A DNA stretch of 64,000 nucleotides from Paraclostridium sordellii. Its GTDB lineage: Bacteria > Bacillota > Clostridia > Peptostreptococcales > Peptostreptococcaceae. The DNA lies in assembly GCF_000953675.1 (NCBI RefSeq), contig NZ_LN679998.1, positions 2,792,102 to 2,856,101 of the forward strand, read 5' to 3'. The notes under the pieces were generated by a model. That model saw nothing but the letters and a program-made list of their open reading frames with translations. It searched no databases and was not told the origin of the DNA. Shown one piece after another: positions 51,635 to 60,500 of this stretch. Position 1 is the stretch's first letter. Every line of letters starts with the position of its first letter. The position numbers and the translations under genes are program-made.

Positions 51635-52571
51635 AGCTTAAAAATGCAGATCCAACTATTCCTGCATCTGCTCCTAATGTAGCTATAACTATATCTGCAA
51701 ATTCTTCTTCTTTAAAAACTACATATTTTCTAACAATTTCATCTAATCCATCTAATATTATATCTCCAGATCTGGATATTCCTCCTCCTATTGATATAAT
51801 ATCTGGATCTATAGTATTTATAATTGAAGCTATAGATTTTGCTAAATATTCTTTAAATCTATTTATAGTTTCTACTGCTACCTCATCATTTTCTCTATAT
51901 GCATCAAATATATTTTTAGCATTTACATTATCTATGTCATTGTTTGCTAATTCTAAAATCTTGCTATTTCTGCCATCAGATATAAGTTTCTTAGAATAAT
52001 TTATTATAGCAGTAGCTGAACAAAAAGTTTCCAAGCATCCATTATTTCCACAACTACAATCATAATAATTTGAATCTATAATTACATGACCTAACTCAGA
52101 TCCCATATTATGAGCTCCACTAAATGCTTTTCCATTTATTATAATTCCACCACCTACACCAGTACCTAATGTATACATCACTCCAACATCGCAACCTTTC
52201 ATGCTCCCAGCTTTGGCTTCTGCTAGTGCTGCAACTGTTGCATCATTATCTGCATAGACTTTAACTTCTGGGAATTTAGATTGTAATGTTTTTATAAATT
52301 CTTCTGATTTCCAATTTAGGTTAACACAAGTAACTTGACCTTTTTTATTTATGAATCCAGGAACTCCACAACCAATAGATTTAATATCGCTAATCTTTAT
52401 ATCGTTTTCCTTCAGTAAATCTCTTACCATAATATTTATATCTTCCATAACTTTATCAAATCCAGCAGCTACATCTGTTATACATTCATTTGTAAAGATT
52501 ATTTTTCCTGACTCATCTACTAATCCAGCTTGTACTCCTGTACCTCCAATATCTATACCTATATAGTACAT
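51633..52571 (-). CDS. ROK-family sugar kinase (glucokinase-like)
   Basis: 312 residues. The ATP motif is IGIDIGGTGVQAGLVD, the sugar-binding region includes GTGVGGGIIINGKAF and ELGHVIID, and the ROK zinc motif is CSCGNNGCLETFCS. It probably phosphorylates glucose or a related hexose or hexosamine entering free. It lies just upstream of the PTS operon, separated by a terminator, in the same orientation. SD GGGGAG precedes the ATG. Confidence 0.92.
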   Translation of the reverse strand: MYYIGIDIGGTGVQAGLVDESGKIIFTNECITDVAAGFDKVMEDINIMVRDLLKENDIKISDIKSIGCGVPGFINKKGQVTCVNLNWKSEEFIKTLQSKFPEVKVYADNDATVAALAEAKAGSMKGCDVGVMYTLGTGVGGGIIINGKAFSGAHNMGSELGHVIIDSNYYDCSCGNNGCLETFCSATAIINYSKKLISDGRNSKILELANNDIDNVNAKNIFDAYRENDEVAVETINRFKEYLAKSIASIINTIDPDIISIGGGISRSGDIILDGLDEIVRKYVVFKEEEFADIVIATLGADAGIVGSAFLS

Positions 52572-52648
52572 AACTTCTCCCCCTATAGTAATTAAGTTTT
52601 ATTTATAATTTAATTATACATTCAAACTTAATTATTTAAAATAATTTT

Positions 52649-52682
52649 TAAAAAAATAGTAGGAGATTACTCTCCTACTATT
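52649..52682 (-). terminator. Rho-independent terminator of hpt
   Basis: Arms 52655-52666 and 52671-52682 (AATAGTAGGAGA and complement), 4-nt loop holding the hpt stop codon, then U-run on the minus strand. Confidence 0.9.
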
Positions 52683-53188
52683 CCTATATATGGTAAATTT
52701 CTGTATTTTTCTGCATAATCAATTCCATATCCAACAATAAATTTATCTTCTATAACAAATCCTACATAATCAACATGTATATTAGATTTTCTTCTTTCAG
52801 GCTTATCTAATAATGTACATAGCTTTAAAGATTTAGGATTTCTAGTTTTTAAAGCTGCAACTAAGTTGCTTAAAGTTAATCCACTATCTATTATATCTTC
52901 AACTATTAAAACATTTTTTCCTTCTATATCTACATCTAAGTCTTTTAAAATTTTCACTGTACCAGATGATTCAGTTGAATTTCCATAACTAGAAACACTC
53001 ATAAAATCTATATTAACGTCTAGGTTTATATTTCTTATTAAATCTGCAACAAATACACTAGCCCCTTTAAGTATTCCTACAACTAAAAGTTCTTGTCCTT
53101 CAAAATCTTTTTCTATTTTTTTAGCTAATTCTTTTACTTTTTTTTGTATTTCTTCTTCACTTATCATTACACCTGTAACTTTGTACAT
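52667..53188 (-). CDS. hpt: Hypoxanthine-guanine phosphoribosyltransferase
   Basis: 173 residues. The PRPP-binding loop VLIVEDIIDSGLTLSNL, the N-terminal ISEEEIQKKVKELA and VGYGIDYAEKYRNLPYIG match bacterial HPRT. It salvages hypoxanthine and guanine to IMP and GMP. In B. subtilis hprT sits by ftsH and tilS; here it is a single gene with its own promoter and terminator, divergent from a CobD-like aminotransferase. Confidence 0.97.
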   Translation of the reverse strand: MYKVTGVMISEEEIQKKVKELAKKIEKDFEGQELLVVGILKGASVFVADLIRNINLDVNIDFMSVSSYGNSTESSGTVKILKDLDVDIEGKNVLIVEDIIDSGLTLSNLVAALKTRNPKSLKLCTLLDKPERRKSNIHVDYVGFVIEDKFIVGYGIDYAEKYRNLPYIGIVGE

Positions 53189-53225
53189 AATTGTACCTCC
53201 AATTTACCGTATATTAATATATATC

Positions 53226-53234
53226 ATTATATCA
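53226..53234 (-). promoter_or_regulatory. Extended -10 promoter of hpt
   Basis: Minus strand TGATATAAT about 40 bp before the hpt ATG; no good -35 at 17 bp, so recognition would depend on the TG extension. Confidence 0.5.
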
Positions 53235-53391
53235 TATCTTTTAATATTTTTAGAATGTTTTTTTATTTTTTTTAAATATAATTCGTGTTTATGTTTTGAA
53301 CTTTATTTTTATTCTACATTTCTATATATTATCTACAAATTATTATATATAATTATTAATATAGTCATAATTTTTTAGGAGGTAATTTCCA

Positions 53392-54474
53392 ATGAGTTCA
53401 AATCACGGTGCTAACTTATACGACTTATCAAGTAAGTTAGGTTTAAATAAAAACGAACTAATGGACTTTAGTTCTAATATAAATCCATTAGGTTCTTCTA
53501 GATTGGCTAAACAAGCTGTAATAGATAATATTGATATGGTTTCTATATATCCAGATCCTTCATATCATGATTTAAAACTTTCAATTTCAAATTATTGTGG
53601 TTGTGCTACTGATAATATACTTTTAGGTAGTGGAGCTACAGAGCTTATATCTTCATTCATAAATATAGTAAGTCCTAAAAAGGCAGTTTTATTATCACCT
53701 TCGTATTCAGAGTACGAAAAAGAATTGTCAAAATCAAACTGTATAATAAATAAGTTTTTTTCAAAAAAAGAAAATCTTTTTAAAGTAAATGTAGATGAAT
53801 TTATAAATTTTATAAATAGTGATTGCAATGATATAGTTGTTATCTGCAATCCTAATAATCCTACTGGTTTTGCTTTTTCAAATGGTGAAATGAAAAAAAT
53901 CTTAGAAAATACTAATGCGCTAATTATGGTAGATGAAACTTATATTGAATTTACAGATACAAATATTTATTCATCTACTAAATTAGTAGATAACTTTGAT
54001 AAATTATTCATAATAAGAGGTACCTCAAAATTTTTTGGTACCCCTGGCATAAGATTAGGATATGGCCTTACATCTAATAGTAATATAAAAAATTCTATAA
54101 ATAGTAATCTAGATTTATGGAATATAAATACACTTGCAACCATCATGGGCGAGGTTATGTTTAAAGATGATTCTTTTATAAAAAATTCATATCAAACTTT
54201 AACTAGCGAAAGAGAATTTATTTTAAAAGAGCTTTCTTCTTTTAAAGATTTAACTGTATATCCTAGTAAAGGAAATTTTATATTAAGTGAAATTAAATCA
54301 AAAAAAATAAAAGCTTCTGAAATTAGAGAAATTTTAATAAGCAAACAAATTATAATTAGAGATTGTAAATCCTTCGAAGGCCTAGATGAATATTTCTTTA
54401 GAGTTTGCACTTTAAATCACAATCAAAATAGTTTATTAATAAAAACTCTTGAATCTATATTTATAAATAAATAA
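53392..54474 (+). CDS. CobD/HisC-like PLP-dependent aminotransferase
   Basis: 360 residues of fold-type I. The N-terminal NHGANLYDLSSKLGL and DFSSNINPLGSS resemble threonine-phosphate decarboxylase CobD; the PLP lysine is in RGTSKFFGTPGIRLGYG, and CNPNNPTG and VDETYIEF are the shared motifs with histidinol-phosphate aminotransferase. No cobalamin or histidine genes are adjacent. Either activity is possible, or an unassigned amino-acid role. SD TAGGAGG precedes the ATG. It is a one-gene unit. Confidence 0.85.
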   Translation: MSSNHGANLYDLSSKLGLNKNELMDFSSNINPLGSSRLAKQAVIDNIDMVSIYPDPSYHDLKLSISNYCGCATDNILLGSGATELISSFINIVSPKKAVLLSPSYSEYEKELSKSNCIINKFFSKKENLFKVNVDEFINFINSDCNDIVVICNPNNPTGFAFSNGEMKKILENTNALIMVDETYIEFTDTNIYSSTKLVDNFDKLFIIRGTSKFFGTPGIRLGYGLTSNSNIKNSINSNLDLWNINTLATIMGEVMFKDDSFIKNSYQTLTSEREFILKELSSFKDLTVYPSKGNFILSEIKSKKIKASEIREILISKQIIIRDCKSFEGLDEYFFRVCTLNHNQNSLLIKTLESIFINK

Positions 54475-54510
54475 AAAATAGCATGTAGAAAAATCTACAT
54501 GCTATTTTTT
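54473..54510. terminator. Bidirectional terminator between the aminotransferase and SLH-protein genes
   Basis: Two 17-bp arms (54473-54489 and 54494-54510; core TAGCATGTAGA) with a 4-nt loop, A-run on one side and T-run on the other; serves both converging genes. Confidence 0.9.
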
Positions 54511-56191
54511 ATTTAACTCTACTAAGAGTAACTACTGCTTCTGCTCTTGTTATATTTGATTGTGGCTTAAATGTATTATCTGGATATCCGTTCATATATC
54601 CTTTTTCTAACACACCTTCCACACCACTTTTTGCCCAATCTGATATTTCTAATTTATCAGCAAATCTATTTATTTTATCATAGTTGTAATCTGCTATTTT
54701 TTTATAATTTGATATCATTAAACTAGCTTGCTCTCTTGTAATAGGTTTATCTGGACTAAATTCTTCATTTGACATTCCTTTACAAACACCATTTGTAACT
54801 GCTATATCAATCTCATCTTTAGCCCAATGATTTACAGTATCATTAAATACTTTTCCACTTTTTTTATTTAGCCCAAAGTATTTATTTACTATTTTTACAA
54901 ATTCAGCTCTAGTTATTGAATTATCTGGTCTAAATGAATTATCTTCATATCCATTTATATAACCCTTTTGAGTAAATAAATCTATTTTCTCTGCAGCCCA
55001 ATGATTTTTTACATCATTAAATATTTTTTTATTTTGATTTTCATCACCTTTATTTACTTCATCTTTATCTTTGTCTTTATCTTTGTTTTCATCTTCTTTA
55101 TTTTGGTCGTCTTTATTTATTTCATCTTTACTTTGTTCTTCTATTTGTAATTTTTTTATACCTCCAGTGTATAAATCCTTATAGTAAAGATATCCTTCTT
55201 TTACATATAAAGGCGTACCTGGTGAGCTAACTATTTTTTGCTTCTCACTTCCATTTTTATTTATTTTATAAACTCTATGTCCATCTGATACATTCGAATA
55301 GTATCTATAATTCTTGTAATTTACTACATAGTCCATTTCTCTCATATAGTTGTATTTAGTACTATCACATCTTGGAGCATTTTTATCTTCCCAATTATGA
55401 TCTTTTTTCATTTCATCATCGCTTAAAGCTAAGTATGAATATCTTACAACTCCTTCTCTATCAGGAACAGGATCATCCCATGTAGCATCCATTTGATAGT
55501 TTTGTCCATCTATATTTACAATATTCCAAATATGATTCATAGCTTGGCTAGATAAATATACACTATCTATCCCAACTTTATTTAAAAGTAATTTCATACT
55601 TGTAGCATATCCTTGACATACACCGCTACCTTTTACAATTACTCCATATGGATCAAAAGCATATTCTGCATTTAAGTCATATTTAGTATTTAAAACTAAG
55701 TAATCATGTATTGCTATAACCTTATCCATATTATTCATAGAGTTTGATATTTGTGTTTTTATGATATTATTAGCCTTATTGTCTAGTTCACTCTTCATAT
55801 TTTTTACTACATCTTTTGATGAGATATACTTAAACTCTAATTTACCATTAGTCCAATAAACAGAACCTTGATGTGTAAAGTAAAATATTTCTGGATGATC
55901 ATCTAAAACTTTCTTTCTTATATCAAACACCTCACTACTTTTTGGTGTTCCATACTTTGAAAGATCAACTGAATCATCTAAGTTCACAAGAGCCTTATAT
56001 ATAGAATTATAAATTTCTTGACCCTTATTTATTTCTGCAGGGTCTTCATAGTTGTAACTATATTTTTTGGATTCTTTAATGTATGGGTCTATAACACATC
56101 CATTATCAGCAAAAATACTTTTTGGGAATCCTATGCATACTATCATTACAATCATTAACAATATATTTTTTACTATTTTTTTATTCTCCAT
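54509..56191 (-). CDS. Secreted transglutaminase-like protein with three SLH domains
   Basis: About 560 residues from ATG 56191 (GGGTGAAGAG just before). A signal peptide (to about residue 28, ending SIFA) precedes a transglutaminase-like domain with the triad Cys in GSGVCQGYA, His in AMNHIWNIV and Asp in QMDATWDDP. A short repeat region and a highly charged Lys/Asp/Glu/Asn linker (about 365-395) lead to three S-layer homology repeats (FNDVKNHWA, FNDTVNHWA and FADKLEISDWA). It should be anchored to the cell wall through pyruvylated polymer. Substrate unknown; the domain is a cysteine protease or cross-linking fold. Confidence 0.9.
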   Translation of the reverse strand: MENKKIVKNILLMIVMIVCIGFPKSIFADNGCVIDPYIKESKKYSYNYEDPAEINKGQEIYNSIYKALVNLDDSVDLSKYGTPKSSEVFDIRKKVLDDHPEIFYFTHQGSVYWTNGKLEFKYISSKDVVKNMKSELDNKANNIIKTQISNSMNNMDKVIAIHDYLVLNTKYDLNAEYAFDPYGVIVKGSGVCQGYATSMKLLLNKVGIDSVYLSSQAMNHIWNIVNIDGQNYQMDATWDDPVPDREGVVRYSYLALSDDEMKKDHNWEDKNAPRCDSTKYNYMREMDYVVNYKNYRYYSNVSDGHRVYKINKNGSEKQKIVSSPGTPLYVKEGYLYYKDLYTGGIKKLQIEEQSKDEINKDDQNKEDENKDKDKDKDEVNKGDENQNKKIFNDVKNHWAAEKIDLFTQKGYINGYEDNSFRPDNSITRAEFVKIVNKYFGLNKKSGKVFNDTVNHWAKDEIDIAVTNGVCKGMSNEEFSPDKPITREQASLMISNYKKIADYNYDKINRFADKLEISDWAKSGVEGVLEKGYMNGYPDNTFKPQSNITRAEAVVTLSRVK

Positions 56192-56274
56192 CTCTTCACC
56201 CATTCTAAGTTTTTTGATGAATACCACATACAACTAAAATATCCAAAATACTAAATAAAAGATTAAAAATATTA

Positions 56275-56658
56275 TTATTCATCTTTTATCGAAAAAGTCA
56301 CACCTTCTATAATATTAGAGTTTTTTATTTCTTTTTTTAACTTTTTATATTTTTCAATTTCATTATTAACGATTTCTAAACTCCAAATGATGACTATTAA
56401 ATCATCTACAAATCCAAATGCCCCTAAAAGAAATTCTGGAATAAAATCAATTCCTAATATTAAGTATATTAAAGCTATTATTATTGAAAAGGTTACTTTA
56501 AATTTACTTATTAGGCTTACATCTTTATCTTTATAAAAGTTCGGAACCTTGAATAAATTTATCAAATATGTTATACCAAACTTATTATTCTTTAATTTAA
56601 CTAACTTCTTCTTAAATATATCTAAAAATAGCTCAAATCCTTTAATTACTTTTTTCAT
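56275..56658 (-). CDS. YkvA-family (DUF1232) protein
   Basis: 127 residues. The DUF1232 core is clear: a hydrophobic stretch ALIYLILGIDFIPEFLLGAFGFVDDL (about 60-86; the DxIPD/FVDD pattern) flanked by charged helices. The family is small, membrane-associated and of unknown role. SD TAGGAGAAGG precedes the ATG. It lies between asnA and the SLH-protein gene, all in the same direction, without visible terminators between. Confidence 0.85.
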   Translation of the reverse strand: MKKVIKGFELFLDIFKKKLVKLKNNKFGITYLINLFKVPNFYKDKDVSLISKFKVTFSIIIALIYLILGIDFIPEFLLGAFGFVDDLIVIIWSLEIVNNEIEKYKKLKKEIKNSNIIEGVTFSIKDE

Positions 56659-56729
56659 TTACCTTCTCCTAAAGTTATAATTTAAAATTATTATAACCTA
56701 TGTAAGTGGTTTGATAAATGTATTAAACC

Positions 56730-57734
56730 TTATAATAAGTTAATTCCATATTTTTCACAATCTTTAATCATGTCTGCTGGCCATATACCTGCTTGAACTT
56801 CTCCTATATGAGCTTTATTTAAAAAGTACATACATATCCTAGATTGGCCAATTCCTCCTCCTATAGTGTATGGAAGTTCCCCATTCATTAATGCTTTGTG
56901 ATAGTCTAGAGATTTTCTTTCTTTACAGCCAGATACCTCTAATTGTTTATCTAAACTTTCTTCATCTACTCTAATTCCCATAGATGATAACTCTATAGCA
57001 TTGTCTAAAATAGGGTTATAAAATAAAATATCTCCATTTAACTCCCAATCATCGTAGTCAGGGCTTCTTCCATCATGCTTTTCTCCACTAGAAAGAACTT
57101 TCCCTATCTGCATTAAAAATACTGCACCTTTATCTTTTACAATTTGATTTTCTCTTTCTTTTGGTGTTAATGTTGGATACATTTCTAAAAGTTCTTGTGT
57201 TGTTATAAAAGTTATATCTTTAGGTAAAACTTTTTTTATTTGAGGATATAATTTGTGTACATGTTCTTCTGTTTCTTTAAATACGGAATATATTTTCTGT
57301 ACTTTAGCCTTTAAAGTATCTATATTTCTATCTTTTTTATCTATAATAAGCTCCCAGTCCCATTGATCTACATATATTGAATGAATATTATCTAATTCTT
57401 CATCTTTTCTTATTGCATTCATATCTGTATATATACCTTTACCTATACTAAATCCATATTTTTTAAGAGCCATTCTCTTCCACTTCGCTAGTGAATGTAC
57501 TATCTCTGCTCTTTTTTTCATATCTTTAATTTCAAAACTAACTGCTTTTTCTACACCATTTAAGTTATCGTTTGTACCAGTCTCAGGTAGAACAAATAAT
57601 GGTGATGACACTCTAGTAAGTTCTAACTCTTCTCCTAATCGTTTTTCAAAAAAATCTTTTAAGTCTTTTATTGCTTCTTGTGTTTTTATAATTCCTAAAC
57701 TTGATTTATATCCTTTTGGTATTATTAAGCTCAT
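56730..57734 (-). CDS. asnA: Aspartate--ammonia ligase (ammonia-dependent asparagine synthetase)
   Basis: 334 residues. AsnA resembles class II aminoacyl-tRNA synthetases; VSSPLFVLPETGTNDNLNG, HSIYVDQWDWE, DYDDWELNGDILFY and GGGIGQSRICMYFL match the family. It makes asparagine from aspartate, ammonia and ATP. It is preceded by an Asn-type T-box leader, so it is induced when uncharged tRNA-Asn builds up. SD AAGGAG precedes the ATG. Confidence 0.97.
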   Translation of the reverse strand: MSLIIPKGYKSSLGIIKTQEAIKDLKDFFEKRLGEELELTRVSSPLFVLPETGTNDNLNGVEKAVSFEIKDMKKRAEIVHSLAKWKRMALKKYGFSIGKGIYTDMNAIRKDEELDNIHSIYVDQWDWELIIDKKDRNIDTLKAKVQKIYSVFKETEEHVHKLYPQIKKVLPKDITFITTQELLEMYPTLTPKERENQIVKDKGAVFLMQIGKVLSSGEKHDGRSPDYDDWELNGDILFYNPILDNAIELSSMGIRVDEESLDKQLEVSGCKERKSLDYHKALMNGELPYTIGGGIGQSRICMYFLNKAHIGEVQAGIWPADMIKDCEKYGINLL

Positions 57735-57841
57735 ATTTATACTCTCCTTTTATTTAATTTATGATTTTAAGTTTTTATGTCCTCTAGAGAGTATGACGTC
57801 ATACATTTGAGTATAATTTGGCCAAAATTATACTTTTGAAA

Positions 57842-58152
57842 ATAAAAAAACTTTCGCTCCTATATGTAAAAATATAGGGACGAAAGTTTAACTTTTCCGC
57901 GGTACCACCCTGATTAACTTGAAACTAATTATCAAGTTCTCTCAAATAACGCAGCAAGACTTATCTTAGTGCGTTCCAACTTGATAACGGTTTGGTTCCG
58001 TCTAAGCCTACTCTTTTTAAAAATTTCGGTTAGCAACTCCAGGATGTTCTTCAATATAGGCTTCGTACTGGACTCTCACCATAACCAGCTCGCTCTTAAC
58101 TACTTCCTATAAATACTCTTCCTTTCAATGTCTTTATTTATTGAAATTATTT
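57842..58152 (-). promoter_or_regulatory. T-box riboswitch of asnA (tRNA-Asn)
   Basis: The minus strand carries the invariant T-box AGGGTGGTACCGCG (57898-57911), followed by a strong terminator: arms 57872-57889 and 57848-57865, then seven U. The upstream part has a long stem I region with an AGTA element and GAACATCC, whose AAC (58046-58048) is the likely asparagine specifier. Uncharged tRNA-Asn pairs its CCA end (UGGN) with the T-box and favours antitermination. The 5' end is set by the promoter at 58159-58187. Confidence 0.9.
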
Positions 58153-58158
58153 AAAGTA

Positions 58159-58187
58159 ATTTTAATTTAATATATAAGTTCTGTCAA
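58159..58187 (-). promoter_or_regulatory. Sigma-A promoter of the asnA T-box transcript
   Basis: Minus strand perfect TTGACA (58182-58187), 17-bp spacer, TAAAAT (58159-58164). The best-looking -35 in the window. The remaining stretch 58188-58357 is AT-rich and otherwise featureless. Confidence 0.8.
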
Positions 58188-58357
58188 TAAATTTTTTTAA
58201 AATCCACTCTTTAATAAATTAATTTTAATTATATATTAATTTACTTTAGTTTATTTTTTTATGTTTTAATAATATTAACTTTATTTTATAAGGTTAATCC
58301 TTTGCTTTATTATTTTTTCTAAAAAATTAAATTTTTCTGATTAATTTAAATTTTAAT

Positions 58358-58387
58358 AAAAAAGATCGCTTAATAAGCGACCTTTTT
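58358..58387 (-). terminator. Rho-independent terminator of ptsI
   Basis: An inverted repeat with core AGGTCGCTTA / TAAGCGATCT (one G-U pair in RNA) followed by six U on the minus strand, right after the ptsI stop. Confidence 0.85.
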
Positions 58388-58388
58388 C

Positions 58389-60101
58389 CTACATATTAAA
58401 AGTTTTATCTACATAAGCTTTTATTTCTTCTGCAGTACCCATAGTTAATACTTCATCCGCAAATTTTTTCATATCTGAATAATTTACAGAAGTTATAAAT
58501 TTTCTAGCTGGAAGTATTGATATTGGTGACATTGAGAACTCATCAAGACCCATTCCTAAAAGTATAGGAATCATTCTCTTATCTCCTGCAGATTCACCGC
58601 ACATACCTACCCATTTACCTTCTTTATGAGCATTATCAATTACCATTTTTATAAGTCTAAGTACCGCTGGATTAAATTGGTTATATAAGTAACTTATTTT
58701 TTGATTCATTCTATCAACTGCACAAGTATATTGTATTAAATCGTTAGTTCCTATAGAGAAGAAGTCAACATGCTTAGCTAATATATCCGAAATAACAGCA
58801 GCTGATGGTATCTCTATCATCATTCCTACTTCTACCTCATGAGAATATTTTATACCTTCTGAATCTAATTCAGATAAAACTTCTCTTATAACTTCCTTAG
58901 CTTTTAAAAGTTCTTCTAATGAAGATATCATTGGGAACATTATTCTTAATTTTCCGTGAACACTTGCTCTGTATAAAGCTCTTAATTGAGTTTTAAATAT
59001 ATCAACTCTATCTAAACATAATCTTATAGCTCTATATCCTAAGAATGGATTCATTTCTTCATCCATTTTAAAATACTTTAATTCTTTATCTCCACCTATG
59101 TCTAATGTTCTTATTACTATAGGCTTTCCATTCATGCCTTCAAGAACTGCTTTATACGCCTCATATTGCTCTTGTTCTGTTGGGAAATCATCTTCCTTAT
59201 CCATATATAAAAACTCAGTTCTATAAAGACCTACACCTTCAGCATCATTTTTTAATAATCCATCTAAGTCATTTGGGCTTCCTATGTTTCCTGCTAGCTC
59301 CACATGTCTTTCATCAAGCGTAGAAGAAGCTTTTCCTATTAATTGTTTTAAAGCTTCTTTCTCTTCGTCATGCTTAGCCTTTAATTTTCTATATTGATTT
59401 ATAGTTTCTTCATCCGGATTTATGATAACTTCTCCTGTTTCACCATTAAATACTATAAAGTCACCATCTTTTATTTGATCTGTAGCATCATTTAATCCAA
59501 CTATAGCTGCAATTTCTAAAGTTCTTGCCATTATAGCTGTATGAGAAGTTCTTCCACCTATATTAGTTAAAAATCCTAAAACCATTTTTTTATTCATTGT
59601 AGCAGTATCTGATGGAGTTAAATCATGAGCTATTAATATAACTTCTTCATCTAAAGCAGATAGGTCTACTACTTTTACACCTAATATATGTCTTAGTACT
59701 CTATTTGTAACATCTTTTATATCAGCTGCTCTTTCTCTCATATATTCATTATCCATAGATTCAAATATACTTACAAACATATCTTTAACTTCATTTAAAG
59801 CAAAATCAGCATTTACTTTTTCATCTTTTATTTTAGATATAGTTTGATCTATTAACTCTGGATCTGCTAATACTAATAAATGAGCTTCAAATATTTCAGC
59901 TTCATGCTCACCTAATTCAACTTTAGCTCTTTCCTTAACTTTTTCTAACTCAATTCTTGAAGTCTCTACTGCTGATTGTAATTTTTCTATTTCAACCTCA
60001 ATATTCTCTATATTCTTTTTTTCTATATTAAGTTCACTATGTTCTATAACTAATGCATTTCCTAGAGCTATTCCAGGCGACGCTCCTGTTCCTTTATACA
60101 T
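58389..60101 (-). CDS. ptsI: PTS enzyme I (phosphoenolpyruvate-protein phosphotransferase)
   Basis: 570 residues, normal length. The phosphorylated His187 is in GGRTSHTAIMAR; GLYRTEFLYMD, RTLDIGGDKELKY and FSIGTNDLIQYT form the PEP-binding barrel, and GMCGESAGD the C-terminal Cys loop. It takes phosphate from PEP and gives it to HPr, encoded just upstream, feeding the mannose-family permease at 49-51.5 kb among others. SD TAGGAGGA. Confidence 0.98.
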   Translation of the reverse strand: MYKGTGASPGIALGNALVIEHSELNIEKKNIENIEVEIEKLQSAVETSRIELEKVKERAKVELGEHEAEIFEAHLLVLADPELIDQTISKIKDEKVNADFALNEVKDMFVSIFESMDNEYMRERAADIKDVTNRVLRHILGVKVVDLSALDEEVILIAHDLTPSDTATMNKKMVLGFLTNIGGRTSHTAIMARTLEIAAIVGLNDATDQIKDGDFIVFNGETGEVIINPDEETINQYRKLKAKHDEEKEALKQLIGKASSTLDERHVELAGNIGSPNDLDGLLKNDAEGVGLYRTEFLYMDKEDDFPTEQEQYEAYKAVLEGMNGKPIVIRTLDIGGDKELKYFKMDEEMNPFLGYRAIRLCLDRVDIFKTQLRALYRASVHGKLRIMFPMISSLEELLKAKEVIREVLSELDSEGIKYSHEVEVGMMIEIPSAAVISDILAKHVDFFSIGTNDLIQYTCAVDRMNQKISYLYNQFNPAVLRLIKMVIDNAHKEGKWVGMCGESAGDKRMIPILLGMGLDEFSMSPISILPARKFITSVNYSDMKKFADEVLTMGTAEEIKAYVDKTFNM

Positions 60102-60145
60102 ATGGCTTCCTCCTATTGTCTCTTGTATACAATATCTATATATTC

Positions 60146-60175
60146 AATAAACCTCGGTTTTCACCGAGGTTTATT
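60146..60175 (-). other. Hairpin in the ptsH-ptsI spacer
   Basis: Arms 60146-60158 and 60163-60175 (AATAAACCTCGGT and complement) with a 4-nt loop. No U-run follows, so it is more likely an attenuator or RNA-processing/stability element setting the HPr to enzyme I ratio than a full terminator. Confidence 0.6.
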
Positions 60176-60183
60176 AGTTTTTA

Positions 60184-60444
60184 TTATTCACCAAATCCAC
60201 TTTCTATTAACTCAACTAAAGCATTTACTGCTGCTTCTTGATCTTCACCATTTGCAACTATAACTACTTCATCTCCTTGAGCTAATCCTAAACTCATTAT
60301 TCCCATTATTGACTTAGCGTTAACAACTTTATCTTTTGCTTTTATTTCTACTGTAGATTTGAATTCAGATGCTTTCTTAACAAACATTCCAGCTGGTCTA
60401 GCATGTAATCCACTTGCATTTTTAATAGTTACTATTTTTTCCAT
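60184..60444 (-). CDS. ptsH: Phosphocarrier protein HPr
   Basis: 86 residues from ATG 60444 (SD GGAGG); the frame runs 16 codons further up without SD. His14 in ASGLHARPAG is the PTS phosphorylation site and Ser45 in NAKSIMGIMSLGL corresponds to regulatory Ser46, the HPr kinase target that forms the CcpA corepressor. Order ptsH-ptsI as usual. Confidence 0.98.
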   Translation of the reverse strand: MEKIVTIKNASGLHARPAGMFVKKASEFKSTVEIKAKDKVVNAKSIMGIMSLGLAQGDEVVIVANGEDQEAAVNALVELIESGFGE

Positions 60445-60500
60445 TTTAATACCTCCATAAATTTCATTTGTTATTTTATGATATAATACCATTTTTTAAT

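Noticed and set aside
53181-53378. 65-codon hydrophobic frame between hpt and the aminotransferase gene
   Set aside because: Ile/Tyr/Leu/Phe-only composition from AT-rich intergenic DNA, no SD, overlaps the hpt promoter.
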